Source of the DNA: JAUVPB01 sp965223695
GTDB lineage: Bacteria > Actinomycetota > Thermoleophilia > Gaiellales > Gaiellaceae
NCBI GenBank assembly: GCA_965223695.1
Contig: CBDCXJ010000024.1
Location: 62,001-126,000 of the forward strand
Reading direction: 5' to 3'
DNA: 64,000 bases
The notes below the pieces were generated by a model that saw only the letters and a list, made by a program, of their open reading frames with translations, did not search any database and had not been told where the DNA came from. Within the stretch, counting starts at the first letter, position 1; each line of letters starts with the position of its first letter. Below are positions 17,381 through 25,554 of the stretch, one piece after another. The position numbers and the translations under genes are program-made.

Positions 17381-17509
17381 TCAGTGCGCGCTGGCGAACT
17401 GGTCGACGGCCGCGTTGAACTTCGCGGCCTCCTCGACCATGCTCCGGCCGCCGAAAAGGAGGAGCGCCGGAACGTCGATGGCGGGTAGGACGGGCCGGTA
17501 GTCGCGCGT
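17381..17509 (-). pseudogene. Alpha/beta hydrolase remnant (N-terminus lost, internal deletion)
   Basis: The reverse strand reads RDYRPVLPAIDVPALLLFGG immediately followed by RSMVEEAAKFNAAVDQFASA and a TGA. This matches the C-terminal part of the intact hydrolases at 11543 and 18531 (DYRPVLGTMDVP..LLYG and LEEPDRFNQVVGDFAK), but the ~30 residues carrying the catalytic His are missing between the halves. No start or nucleophile region remains. A decayed third paralogue. Confidence 0.7.
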
Positions 17510-17606
17510 TCGAGCCCACCTCGCCCGCGTGGCTTGAAACAACGATCGGCAGCGGGTAGGTTCGGCGCTCGGCTTGTAGCGCAGATCGCCACCTCAAGGA
17601 GGCACC

Positions 17607-18494
17607 ATGCGGACGTCCACGCGTCTTCGTCAGATGATCGAGGCAGGCGAGCAGTTCGTTGGGCCAGGCGTGCACGACCCGCTCTCGGCGAAGCTTGTCA
17701 AGCAGCTCGGCTTCAACGGTCTTTACCTCGGCGGATTCTCCTCCTCGGCGCCGCTCGTCACGATGGAGCCGCTGATGACCATGACCGAGCAGGTCGGTCT
17801 TGCGCAGAACATCACGAAGGTGGTCGGGGATCTTCCGCTGATCGTCGACGGTCACACGGCCTACGGCGAGCCGGTTCACGTCACACGCGCCGTACGCGAG
17901 TTCGAGGCCGCAGGTGTCGCGGGCATCCACATCGAAGATCAGCACTTCCCGAAGCGGGCCAGCTACCACAAGGGCCTCAAGCACATGGTTCCGATCGAGG
18001 TCATGCAGGAGCGCATCGACGCGGCGCTGCGGGCCCGGCGTGATCCGGACTTCTTCATCGTTGCTCGCACCGAGGGCCGCGGTGCCGTGGGCGGCTCGCT
18101 GGACGAGGTGATCAAGCGTCTCAAGGCCTACGCCGAGGCCGGAGCCGACGCGCTGATGCCGATGCCCTACGGCGCGGAAGAGGGGAAGAAGGTCGCCGAC
18201 GCGATCCCGGACACACCGCTGATGTGGTTCTCGGGCCTCGGCCCGTTCGCCGAGAACGCGCCAGAATCAACGACCGACGAGCTCAAGGAGATCGGCTACC
18301 TGATCGTCACCTATCCGATCCTCGGTCTCGTGCGCTCGATCGAGACGCTCGAGTCCGTCTACAGCGGGCTGAAGAAGAACGGTATTGCCGAGGTCGACAA
18401 CCTGACCGAACGCTACGAGCGGATCATGGAGTTGATCGACGCGCCGGCCTTCTACGAGATCGAGGCCCGCACCACCGAGAAGGACCAGGCCTGA
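17607..18494 (+). CDS. Isocitrate lyase/PEP mutase superfamily protein
   Basis: 295 residues with a strong ribosome site (AAGGAGG) before ATG. PGVHDPLSAKLVKQLGFNG, YLGGFSSSA, VDGHTAYG, EFEAAGVAGIHIEDQ and FIVARTEG are the superfamily's metal and substrate motifs. The loop that in isocitrate and methylisocitrate lyases reads K(K/R)CGH here reads PKRASYH, so the catalytic Cys is Ala. The paralogue at 32736 has the same change (PKQASYH). It may be a decarboxylase, hydrolase or lyase of a 2-oxo or branched diacid. Followed by two alpha/beta hydrolases in the same direction. Confidence 0.85.
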   Translation: MRTSTRLRQMIEAGEQFVGPGVHDPLSAKLVKQLGFNGLYLGGFSSSAPLVTMEPLMTMTEQVGLAQNITKVVGDLPLIVDGHTAYGEPVHVTRAVREFEAAGVAGIHIEDQHFPKRASYHKGLKHMVPIEVMQERIDAALRARRDPDFFIVARTEGRGAVGGSLDEVIKRLKAYAEAGADALMPMPYGAEEGKKVADAIPDTPLMWFSGLGPFAENAPESTTDELKEIGYLIVTYPILGLVRSIETLESVYSGLKKNGIAEVDNLTERYERIMELIDAPAFYEIEARTTEKDQA

Positions 18495-18530
18495 GCGCGT
18501 AGGCGCAGGCCGACGGCGAGGAGGGCTCCT

Positions 18531-19349
18531 GTGTCCATGTACGACGTCGGAGACGGCGTCCAGGTACGCGCCATCGAGCGCGGCGCCGGCGACCCGATCC
18601 TGCTCGTCCATGGCTGGCCCACGGGGGCCGCGATCTGGAAGCACCAGCTCGGGGCGCTGTCGGGCGCCCATCGCGTACTGGCGATCGACCTTCCTGGCTA
18701 CGGCGAGTCGCCACCCCTGCCGACGCCGGCGGTCGCCAAGTTTGCTGCGGCCGTCAAGGGCTTCATCGACGTGGCCGGCCTGAGTGACGTCTTCCTGATC
18801 GGCTGGTCGATGGGCGCGGGCACGGTGATGAGCTATTGCGAGCAGTTCGGCTCGCACCGTCTACGCGCGCTCGGCATCGTCGACGACTGCCCCTGCCTCC
18901 TCCCCGGCGAGGACTGGGAGCTCGGCGTCGACACCACCTTCAGCCCCGAGGGCGTCGGCGAATGGAAGGAGCGCTGGGCCAGCGACCGCCGATCTGTGAT
19001 CACCGAGCTCTCGACGATGGAGCTGAAAGATCCCGACCGCCACAGCGATGAGCTCGCCTTCATGGTCGAGGAGTCGATGAAGGCCGATCCCGATGGCGCC
19101 CTGGCGTCACTGATGGACGCCTTCGGCTGCGACTTCCGCGCCGGCCTCTCGCAGATCTCGGTGCCGACCCTGCTTCTCTACGGGGCGTTCAGCGAGATGA
19201 CGACCGAGGCGAACCGTGTGTACATGCGCGACGCGATCCCCGACGCGACGCTCGAGGTCTTCGACGAGAGCGCGCACACGCTCATGCTCGAGGAGCCGGA
19301 GAAGTTCAACCGCGTCGTCGACGCGTTCGCGAAGGCCACGCGAGGCTGA
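18531..19349 (+). CDS. Alpha/beta hydrolase (paralogue of the 11543 gene)
   Basis: 272 residues: HGWPTGAAIW oxyanion region, GWSMGAGTVM nucleophile elbow, LLYGAFSEM acidic strand, catalytic His in DESAHTLMLEEP. A GAGGAGG ribosome site precedes the GTG start; ATG 18537 in frame is an alternative. It lies between the isocitrate-lyase-family gene and a third hydrolase, in an operon probably beginning at 17607. The same length and near-identical architecture as the 11543 gene imply duplication. Ester or lactone hydrolysis is likely; substrate unknown. Confidence 0.88.
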   Translation: MSMYDVGDGVQVRAIERGAGDPILLVHGWPTGAAIWKHQLGALSGAHRVLAIDLPGYGESPPLPTPAVAKFAAAVKGFIDVAGLSDVFLIGWSMGAGTVMSYCEQFGSHRLRALGIVDDCPCLLPGEDWELGVDTTFSPEGVGEWKERWASDRRSVITELSTMELKDPDRHSDELAFMVEESMKADPDGALASLMDAFGCDFRAGLSQISVPTLLLYGAFSEMTTEANRVYMRDAIPDATLEVFDESAHTLMLEEPEKFNRVVDAFAKATRG

Positions 19350-19368
19350 GCGGCCGACGGCGGGGAGC

Positions 19369-20232
19369 GTGAGCGCGAAGTCGGATAACGCAGGCGTGCG
19401 CCGCTCGCTGGCCGAGACGCGCTTCGGCTACGTGCACATCCGCGCGATGGGCAAGGGCGGTACGCCGCTCGTCTTGCTGCACCACAGTCCGATGTCGTGC
19501 AAGGCGTTCGACGGCGTTCAGCCGCTGTTCGCCCGCGACCGGCGCGTGCTTGCCGTCGACCGGCTCGGGTTCGGCTCGTCCGATCACGCTCCGCGCGAGC
19601 TCGAGATGTCCGAATACGCGCTCGCAACGCTCGATGCACTCGGCGAGCTCGAAGTCGAACGCTTCGATGTGGTCGCGATTCACACGGGCGCCCTCGAGGC
19701 GATCGAGCTTGCGACCGCGCACGCCGAGCGGGTGGCCAGGGTCGGACTCGTCGGGGTGCCGGTCTGGACCGAGGGGGAGCTCCAGGAAGCGAACGCCTTC
19801 TTCGAGAATCTCGTACCGATCGAGCCCGTCGCCGACGGATCACACCTCGGCGCGATCTGGCAGGAGATCGTGGCCAGGGCTGAGGGGCGCTACGGCGACG
19901 ACGTCAATCCGGCGGCGCCCGGGGCAGACCAGGGCTGGCCGGTCGAGCTCGTGCACTCGTGGCTCCTGCACTGGCTCATCGCAGGCCCGAACTGGTGGTG
20001 GGCCGTCCGGGCTGTCCTCGCCTACCCGACGCCCGACCGCCTGGCGGCGATCATGCAGCCGCTCACCGTGCTGCGCGGGCAGGACGACATCTGGCGCCAG
20101 ACGGAGCGCGCGGTTGCGCACCTCCCTCCCCATGCGGAGCACATCGAGATTCCCCATCTCGATATCGAGGCCTTCGCCATCGCCCCCGAAGAGATGGCAG
20201 GCCACTTCGCCTCGTTGCTTACGCGGAGCTGA
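19369..20232 (+). CDS. Alpha/beta hydrolase with Thr at the nucleophile elbow
   Basis: 287 residues from GTG (GGGGAG just upstream); the longer upstream frame overlaps the previous gene and is rejected. It has PLVLLHHSPMSCKAF (oxyanion loop), LAVDRLGFGSSD and TVLRGQDDIW. The nucleophile elbow reads VVAIHTGALEA, so Thr replaces the usual Ser (GxSxG becomes IHTGA). The C-terminal acid/His region is EIPHLDIEAFAIAPEEM. This HTGA variant occurs in some hydrolase subfamilies. Its 3' end overlaps the convergent phosphotriesterase-like gene by 14 bp. Confidence 0.8.
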   Translation: MSAKSDNAGVRRSLAETRFGYVHIRAMGKGGTPLVLLHHSPMSCKAFDGVQPLFARDRRVLAVDRLGFGSSDHAPRELEMSEYALATLDALGELEVERFDVVAIHTGALEAIELATAHAERVARVGLVGVPVWTEGELQEANAFFENLVPIEPVADGSHLGAIWQEIVARAEGRYGDDVNPAAPGADQGWPVELVHSWLLHWLIAGPNWWWAVRAVLAYPTPDRLAAIMQPLTVLRGQDDIWRQTERAVAHLPPHAEHIEIPHLDIEAFAIAPEEMAGHFASLLTRS

Positions 20233-21304
20233 CCGCCAGCGCCCGCGCCGGGTTGTCGACCAGCATCCGCTCGATCGCCTCGGGCGCGACCCCGACCGCA
20301 CCGAGCATCGGCACGATCGCTTTCGGCACGTGTCCGTACCCCGGCCCGCCGAACGAGCGCAGGTCGGTCTTCAGACAGACGTCGTGCGACAGCAGCAGCT
20401 GCTCACCGTGCCCCTCGTCGATCAGCCGCTTTGCCATGCGCACGCGCCACGAGTCATGGCCCCAGTCGAAGTCGTAGCCCCATTCGTCGGTGTAGTGATC
20501 GCGTCCGAGGCTGTCGTACTCGATGTAGACGCCACGCGCAGCCGCAGCGAGGTGGTAGTCGACGTCGTTCACCTGGTCCATGTGGTCGAGGATGATCCGC
20601 TCGGGCGGCACGCCCTCCTCCTCGAGGACGTCGATCGCGGGGATGGCCGCGCGCGGCTCGATCGGGTCGAGGTGGACGCTGACGGTCAGGCCGGTCTCGC
20701 CATGCGCACGCCCGGCGGCTCGCAATGCTTTCTCCTCCTCGGGCGTCATCGCGCCGACCTTGGCCCGCCCGGCGCCCTTCTCGATTCCGGTGAGCCCGAT
20801 CTCGGCAATCAGCCCGGCGCGGATGCCCGTATCGTCGACGCCCTCGACGATCTCTTTCACCATCAGCTCGGCGAGCTGGTCGGCGGTCTTCTCCTTGACC
20901 CAATCCGGGTGCGCGTTCTCGACGTAGAAGCCGGTCGACATCACGATGTGGAGCCCAGTCGCACGCGCTATCTCCTGCAGCGCCCGCGCGTCGCGCGAGA
21001 TGCCGTAGCAGGTCACCTCGACCACGCTCTGGCCGCCGCCGCGTATGTAGTGGCCGAGCTCCTCGATCGCGAGCTCGACGTCGTTCAGCACCATGTTGTC
21101 GAGCGTGATGCTCATCGGCCGTCGGCGCAGGTCTGTCAGCATCGACATGTCGATCGGACGGTTCAGGTCGCGCTTTCGCGAAGCCTCCTCGGGGGTGAAG
21201 AACCAGGGGCTCAGATCGACGATCAGGTGCTCGTGCGTGATCGTCATCCCGAGGTCCTCGGGAGCGATCGGCCCCAGGACGGTCATGACGGTCTGGTCTG
21301 ACAT
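20219..21304 (-). CDS. Phosphotriesterase-family (PTE/PHP-like) hydrolase
   Basis: 361 residues. TVLGPIAPEDLGMTITHEHLIVD gives the HxH metal pair. Then come VVEVTCYGISRDA (the position of the bridging ligand), GLIAEIGLTG, LTVSVHLDP (His), ILDHMDQVND (His) and LLSHDVCLKTDL (C-terminal Asp). This is the binuclear-metal TIM barrel of phosphotriesterase-like lactonases and PTE-related proteins. Real substrates are often lactones or amides. Divergent from the isochorismatase gene (166 bp between starts), so the two may share a promoter region. Confidence 0.88.
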   Translation of the reverse strand: MSDQTVMTVLGPIAPEDLGMTITHEHLIVDLSPWFFTPEEASRKRDLNRPIDMSMLTDLRRRPMSITLDNMVLNDVELAIEELGHYIRGGGQSVVEVTCYGISRDARALQEIARATGLHIVMSTGFYVENAHPDWVKEKTADQLAELMVKEIVEGVDDTGIRAGLIAEIGLTGIEKGAGRAKVGAMTPEEEKALRAAGRAHGETGLTVSVHLDPIEPRAAIPAIDVLEEEGVPPERIILDHMDQVNDVDYHLAAAARGVYIEYDSLGRDHYTDEWGYDFDWGHDSWRVRMAKRLIDEGHGEQLLLSHDVCLKTDLRSFGGPGYGHVPKAIVPMLGAVGVAPEAIERMLVDNPARALAVSSA

Positions 21305-21470
21305 CTCGTCCTCCTTCGCCGGTTACGGACGGCAGTTGCGACCGGCGCGCAGGCACCGAGCGCGCACGCTTCTGCGGGACCGTACACGCGTAGAATGGCG
21401 GACGCGAGCCGCGACACACTGGCTCGCTCGAAGCAGCTCGGATCTACCCATCCGCGACCGTGGAGGCGAC

Positions 21471-22172
21471 ATGAGCCGGGAGATCTTGGAAGCACTTGAG
21501 AAGGTGTTCTCGGCGGAGTCCGAGATATACCGCGACCGAGGGTTCGGCCGGCGTATGGGCTTCGGCCAGCGGCCGGCGCTCTTGATCATCGATCTGGGCT
21601 ACGGCTGGACGCGACCCGACAACCCGTTCAGCTGCGAGGACACCGACGCGATCATCGCCGGCGTCCAGCAGCTGCTGAGCGCGGCGCGAGAGAAGGCGAT
21701 TCCGATCGTCTACACGACGACCTACTACCAGGTCACCGAGGGACCAAACACCGACATGGGTCTGTGGCATCGCAAGCTCCCGATCGAGGGTCTTACGCCC
21801 GATTCCGAAGATGTCGAGATCGACGCGCGGATCGCCCCTCAGGACGGCGAGCACCTGATCGTCAAGAAGATGGCCAGTGCGTTCCACGGCACCAACCTGA
21901 CGTCACTCCTCAACGCCTCCGGCGTCGACACGGTGATTGTCACCGGCGTCGCCGTTGCCGGCTGCGTGAGGCATTCGGTCGAGGACGCGCTCGCCGAGGG
22001 CTTCCGGCCGATCGTCGTGCGTGAATGCGTCGGCGACCACGTCCCCGGCGCCGTGGCCTGGAACCTCTTCGATATCGACACGCGCTTCGGAGACGTCGAG
22101 CCGCTCGAGACCGTGCTCGGCTACCTGAACGAGCTGGCGCCCGTGGGTGAGCGAGAGCTCAGCGGCGTCTGA
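21471..22172 (+). CDS. Isochorismatase-family (N-carbamoylsarcosine amidase-like) hydrolase
   Basis: 233 residues from ATG with TGGAGG upstream. Cysteine-hydrolase triad: Asp in ALLIIDLGYGW, Lys in LIVKKMASAFHGTNL, nucleophile Cys in VTGVAVAGCVRHSVEDAL. The extended N-terminus (EALEKVFSAESEIYRDRGFGRRMG) is typical of N-carbamoylsarcosine amidase-like members. Release of ammonia and CO2 from an N-carbamoyl amino acid would fit a hydantoinase-rich region, but this is inference. Convergent with the DUF4387 gene, 6 bp away. Confidence 0.88.
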   Translation: MSREILEALEKVFSAESEIYRDRGFGRRMGFGQRPALLIIDLGYGWTRPDNPFSCEDTDAIIAGVQQLLSAAREKAIPIVYTTTYYQVTEGPNTDMGLWHRKLPIEGLTPDSEDVEIDARIAPQDGEHLIVKKMASAFHGTNLTSLLNASGVDTVIVTGVAVAGCVRHSVEDALAEGFRPIVVRECVGDHVPGAVAWNLFDIDTRFGDVEPLETVLGYLNELAPVGERELSGV

Positions 22173-22178
22173 GGCCGC

Positions 22179-22529
22179 TCAGCCGAGCGCCGGAGCGTCG
22201 GCGCCCCACGGGATGCCGATGTCGAGCAGCGGCGCGTGCTGCTGTGCGCCGTAGACGTCGGCGTCGCCGATCGAGCCCTGTACGCGCGGCCGCCGGAGCG
22301 TGAATTTGAAGGCCATCCCGGCCTCGAACACGAACGACGAAGAGATCTGCTCGGTGACGATTCCGTAGGCAGCGGCAACCGACTCATCGGTTAGCGCGCC
22401 GCTGTCGCGCACGTGCTCGAAGAGATCCCGGCGATCGAAGAAGACGTCGAGCGTGAGCCGGTAGGGGGCCGCGTTCTTGCTACGGACGACCGCCGCCAGC
22501 TCGCGGAGCGGTCGCTGCTCGTCACTCAC
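22179..22529 (-). CDS. DUF4387 family protein, partner of the AtuA-like protein
   Basis: 116 residues: LRELAAVVRSKNAAPYRLTLDVFFDR, then FKFTLRRPRVQGSIGDADVYGAQQHAPLL, the DUF4387 signature. It overlaps the AtuA-like gene by 4 bp. DUF4387 is usually encoded next to AtuA/DUF1446 proteins and may be a subunit of them. Enzymatic role not established; last gene of the operon 25470 to 22179. Confidence 0.85.
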   Translation of the reverse strand: MSDEQRPLRELAAVVRSKNAAPYRLTLDVFFDRRDLFEHVRDSGALTDESVAAAYGIVTEQISSSFVFEAGMAFKFTLRRPRVQGSIGDADVYGAQQHAPLLDIGIPWGADAPALG

Positions 22530-23950
22530 GTGGCTGCCAGCGGCTCCGGCTGGCGCTCGCGCACGAGCGGGTCACCGACGTCGACCACCTCGATCTCCAC
22601 AGGCTCGAGCGGGTCGGCGACCGCCATCAGGTGGTACACCGAGAACTCGTAGACGTCACCGACGACCACTTCGGCCGGTGAGTAGAGGAAGGCCAGGTTG
22701 CCAGCGTTGTTGAACTGCCCGGGGTAGTCGAGGTGCAGCAGGGACCCGGCCACGTGGTGACAGACCGCCTTGGCCAGCTCCTCGGTATCGGCGACGGTCT
22801 CGATCACGAGTCCCAGCTCGTGCGGAAGCTCCGAGCGCCTGGGCTCGAGCTCCTTCATGACCGCGTCGCGGCCGTAGGCGTGGAAATCGATCCGGTACTG
22901 GTCCGGGCCGATGCCGACGTCGGCGAAGTAGCTCTCGGTGCGCGTCGCCGCTTCGGCGAATGCGTCGTCGATGCAGGCGACCAGCGTCGGGCAGCGAACA
23001 CCGGCGATCGAGATCGCACGCGTCCCGACGCGGCCCGCGCCTTCGAGCTTGACGGCGTAGCGGTCGTCAGCGAGGTAGCGCGCTCCGGCGACGCGCACAC
23101 GACGATCGTCGATCTGCTCGACGACGGTCGCGGACAGATCGAGCGTCCCGCCGGGGCCGCTTTGCGAGAATGGGTTCTCGCGCTCATACAGTGAGTGGGC
23201 GTTGACCGAGGTGACGGTGCAGGCCCGGTGCGCGGCGCCCGGGACGAGCTCGAAGTGGTCGGCGCGGAGCGTGCCCAGCATGATGTCCATGCTGATCGGC
23301 TCGGATGCGATCGCGCCGCATTCCAGAATCTTCCCGAGGTGGAGCGCGAGCCCGCGGTCGAACCCGTGCATGACGGGGAGCGCGGCAAAGATCGCATCGT
23401 CGCATGAGCGACCGCACAGCACGATCTGGCTGCCGCGCTCGAGGGCCTCGACGATCGGCTCGAGGCCCATCTGCGCGACGATCCTGCTGCTCCCGGCGAT
23501 CGCCTCGGTGGTGAGCTCCTCGCCGGACTCGAAGGCGGCGATCTCTCCCGCGGCCAGCTTCTCGCCGACGAGATCCGCGCTGAGCTCGGACTGGATCACG
23601 CCGAGCTTGAACGACCAGCCGTGCTCGCGCGCGAGCTCCTCGACGATGTCGCGCGTCCAATCGACGTGTGCCCGCGCGCCCGAGCCGCCCGACGTTCCAA
23701 CGATCAGCGGAATCCCCGCGTCGAGGGCCGCGCCGATCAGGATCTCGAGTTCCTTGCGGATCTCGATTCGCTCGGTGAACGACTTGCCCGCGCCGAGGTA
23801 GTACGGGCCCGGGTCGGTCGAGCCGGCATCGACCGCGATCACGTGCGGACGGTGTTCCTCCATCGCCCGGGCGAGGTCTGCGACCGAGAACCCATAGCCC
23901 AGGGTGCCTGTCGGCGCGATCATCCGGATCTCATCCATCGACCTGGTCAA
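22526..23950 (-). CDS. AtuA-like (DUF1446) protein
   Basis: 474 residues of the acyclic terpene utilisation AtuA / DUF1446 family: GTLGYGFSVADLARAME, AVDAGSTDPGPYYLGAG, IVGTSGGSGARAHVDWT, VLCGRSCDDAIFAALP and FFSQSGPGGTLDL-like NPFSQSGPGGTLDL. AtuA takes part in citronellol/geraniol breakdown in Pseudomonas; many relatives sit in other catabolic clusters with DUF4387, as here. It starts 15 nt downstream of the Rieske gene and overlaps DUF4387. The reaction of this family is not known. Confidence 0.87.
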   Translation of the reverse strand: MTRSMDEIRMIAPTGTLGYGFSVADLARAMEEHRPHVIAVDAGSTDPGPYYLGAGKSFTERIEIRKELEILIGAALDAGIPLIVGTSGGSGARAHVDWTRDIVEELAREHGWSFKLGVIQSELSADLVGEKLAAGEIAAFESGEELTTEAIAGSSRIVAQMGLEPIVEALERGSQIVLCGRSCDDAIFAALPVMHGFDRGLALHLGKILECGAIASEPISMDIMLGTLRADHFELVPGAAHRACTVTSVNAHSLYERENPFSQSGPGGTLDLSATVVEQIDDRRVRVAGARYLADDRYAVKLEGAGRVGTRAISIAGVRCPTLVACIDDAFAEAATRTESYFADVGIGPDQYRIDFHAYGRDAVMKELEPRRSELPHELGLVIETVADTEELAKAVCHHVAGSLLHLDYPGQFNNAGNLAFLYSPAEVVVGDVYEFSVYHLMAVADPLEPVEIEVVDVGDPLVRERQPEPLAAT

Positions 23951-23965
23951 GGCAGCTCCCTCGGC

Positions 23966-24361
23966 TCAGCGCGCGGCCTGTTTCTCCCTCCCCTCCCGGG
24001 GTACGCGCATCGCGAGGATGACTCGGCCATCTTCCACCGAGATCGGATATGTGCGAACGCGGTAGTCGGGATCCCAAACGCCCTTGCCGGTTGCGGCTTC
24101 GAACTCCCACTTGTGCCAGGGGCAGACGACGATTGGCATGTCATCATCGGCCTCGAGATTCCCGGGAACGCCGCCGCCCGTGCTGACGAGCTTGGGCCCG
24201 AAGAACCCGCGACACATAGGCCCGCCTTGATGCGGGCAGCGGTTGTGGAAGGCGAAAAGCTCCTCGCCGCGCCAGCGCATCACGCCAATCTCTCGGCCCT
24301 TGATGTCGACGACCTGCATCGAGCGTTCGGGGAAATCCTCGAGCGGGCCGAGGTCGATCAT
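23966..24361 (-). CDS. Rieske [2Fe-2S] protein
   Basis: 131 residues. Cluster ligands are visible as NRCPHQGGP (C-x-H) and VCPWHKWEF (C-x2-H). The protein is a free-standing Rieske domain, so it is either a ferredoxin electron carrier or a partner of an oxygenase, but no Rieske oxygenase alpha subunit lies nearby. The ATG overlaps the upstream amidohydrolase stop (ATGA). Its placement between amidohydrolase and AtuA-like genes suggests a role in the same pathway. Confidence 0.9.
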   Translation of the reverse strand: MIDLGPLEDFPERSMQVVDIKGREIGVMRWRGEELFAFHNRCPHQGGPMCRGFFGPKLVSTGGGVPGNLEADDDMPIVVCPWHKWEFEAATGKGVWDPDYRVRTYPISVEDGRVILAMRVPREGREKQAAR

Positions 24362-25470
24362 GCGGCGGCGGCCAGGTCGTCCCAGCCGAAGAACTCGCGC
24401 GCGTTCTCGCGGAACACGCGTGCGTGCCACGACGCGGGAAGCTGCTTCTCGACGTGATCGCGCTCGTCGCCGTCCCAATGCGGGTAGTCGCTCGAGAAGC
24501 AGATCATCTCCTTTGCGTTGAACATCTCGAGGATCTCGACGAGCTGCTCGGGCTCGGGCGCCGTGTCGAGCGGCTGCGTGGTCAGGCGGATGTGCTCGTA
24601 GAAGTACTCGCTGGGCGGACGCTTCAGCCACGGGGTCTCGCGCCGCAAGCCCTTGTAGCCCGTGTCGAGGCTCCAGAGGAACCAGGGAATCCAGGCGAGT
24701 CGCGTCTCGACCGCGAGGATTCGCAGCCCCGGGAACTTCTCGAAGACGCCATGCAGGATCAGGCTGGCGAGGTGGGTCATCATGCTCTGCGGCGTGTGGG
24801 CGATGATCTCCGAGTAGAAGCTCGGCATGCCGCCCGCGAGCGGTGAGATGCCCTGCTGAGGTGCCGCCTCGCCGCCGATGTGCAAGGCGATCGGCAGGCC
24901 GAGCTCGTTGGCCGTCTCGTAGATCGGGTGGTAGACGGGGTGCCCGTATGGTTTGCCGAGCCCGCTCGACATCATCATGCCGGCGGCCATGCGCGGATGG
25001 TCGGCTAGGCGCCGGAGCTCGGCCGCCGCGACCTCGGGCTCGGCCGGCGCGAGCATGATCGTCCCGTATAGGCGATCGTCGCTGTCGCTCAGCCAGTAGT
25101 CGATCGTCCAGTCGTTCGACGCCCGCGCGATCTCCGAGGCGAAGTACGGGTTCGGCGTCGCACCCGTGAAGAATCCCTGCCCGTAGGTGAGCAGCCCGCG
25201 CTCGATCCTGAACGGCTCGAGCAGCTGCTTGCGCAAGAGGGCGGGATCCGACGCAGCCGCGCCGCCGTTCTCGGGAAAGGTGTCGGGACGCTGCGTCGCG
25301 CCGTTCGGGTTCGGGCACACCTGCGTCTGAATCAGCGGGATCGCCGGTAGACCGGCGCGAGTGGGCGCAAGCACGTACTCCCGCCAACCCTCCGACAGAT
25401 ACGGGTACAGGGCCTCCTGCGAGGGCCAGTCGTGGTGGATGTCACAGTCGATGATGCGGTCGAGGGACAT
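24358..25470 (-). CDS. Amidohydrolase-2 (ACMSD-like) family protein
   Basis: 370 residues. Metal motif IDCDIHHDW at the N-terminus, then HPIYETANELGLPIALHIGGEA (His), HLASLILHGVFEKFPGLRI, and CFSSDYPHWDGDE near the C-terminal Asp. This is the family of ACMSD and gamma-resorcylate decarboxylase, doing hydrolysis or non-oxidative decarboxylation. First gene of the leftward operon (amidohydrolase, Rieske, AtuA, DUF4387). A clear paralogue with the same layout is at 29515 in the divergent Hyu operon, so both operons probably act on related substrates. Confidence 0.88.
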   Translation of the reverse strand: MSLDRIIDCDIHHDWPSQEALYPYLSEGWREYVLAPTRAGLPAIPLIQTQVCPNPNGATQRPDTFPENGGAAASDPALLRKQLLEPFRIERGLLTYGQGFFTGATPNPYFASEIARASNDWTIDYWLSDSDDRLYGTIMLAPAEPEVAAAELRRLADHPRMAAGMMMSSGLGKPYGHPVYHPIYETANELGLPIALHIGGEAAPQQGISPLAGGMPSFYSEIIAHTPQSMMTHLASLILHGVFEKFPGLRILAVETRLAWIPWFLWSLDTGYKGLRRETPWLKRPPSEYFYEHIRLTTQPLDTAPEPEQLVEILEMFNAKEMICFSSDYPHWDGDERDHVEKQLPASWHARVFRENAREFFGWDDLAAAA

Positions 25471-25554
25471 GGGCTCACCTCCGTGCGATCACGTTATCCG
25501 CTCGCCCGGTGAGGGTCAATGCAAGGGCCCGGCCACAGGGATAGGGTCGCGTGC

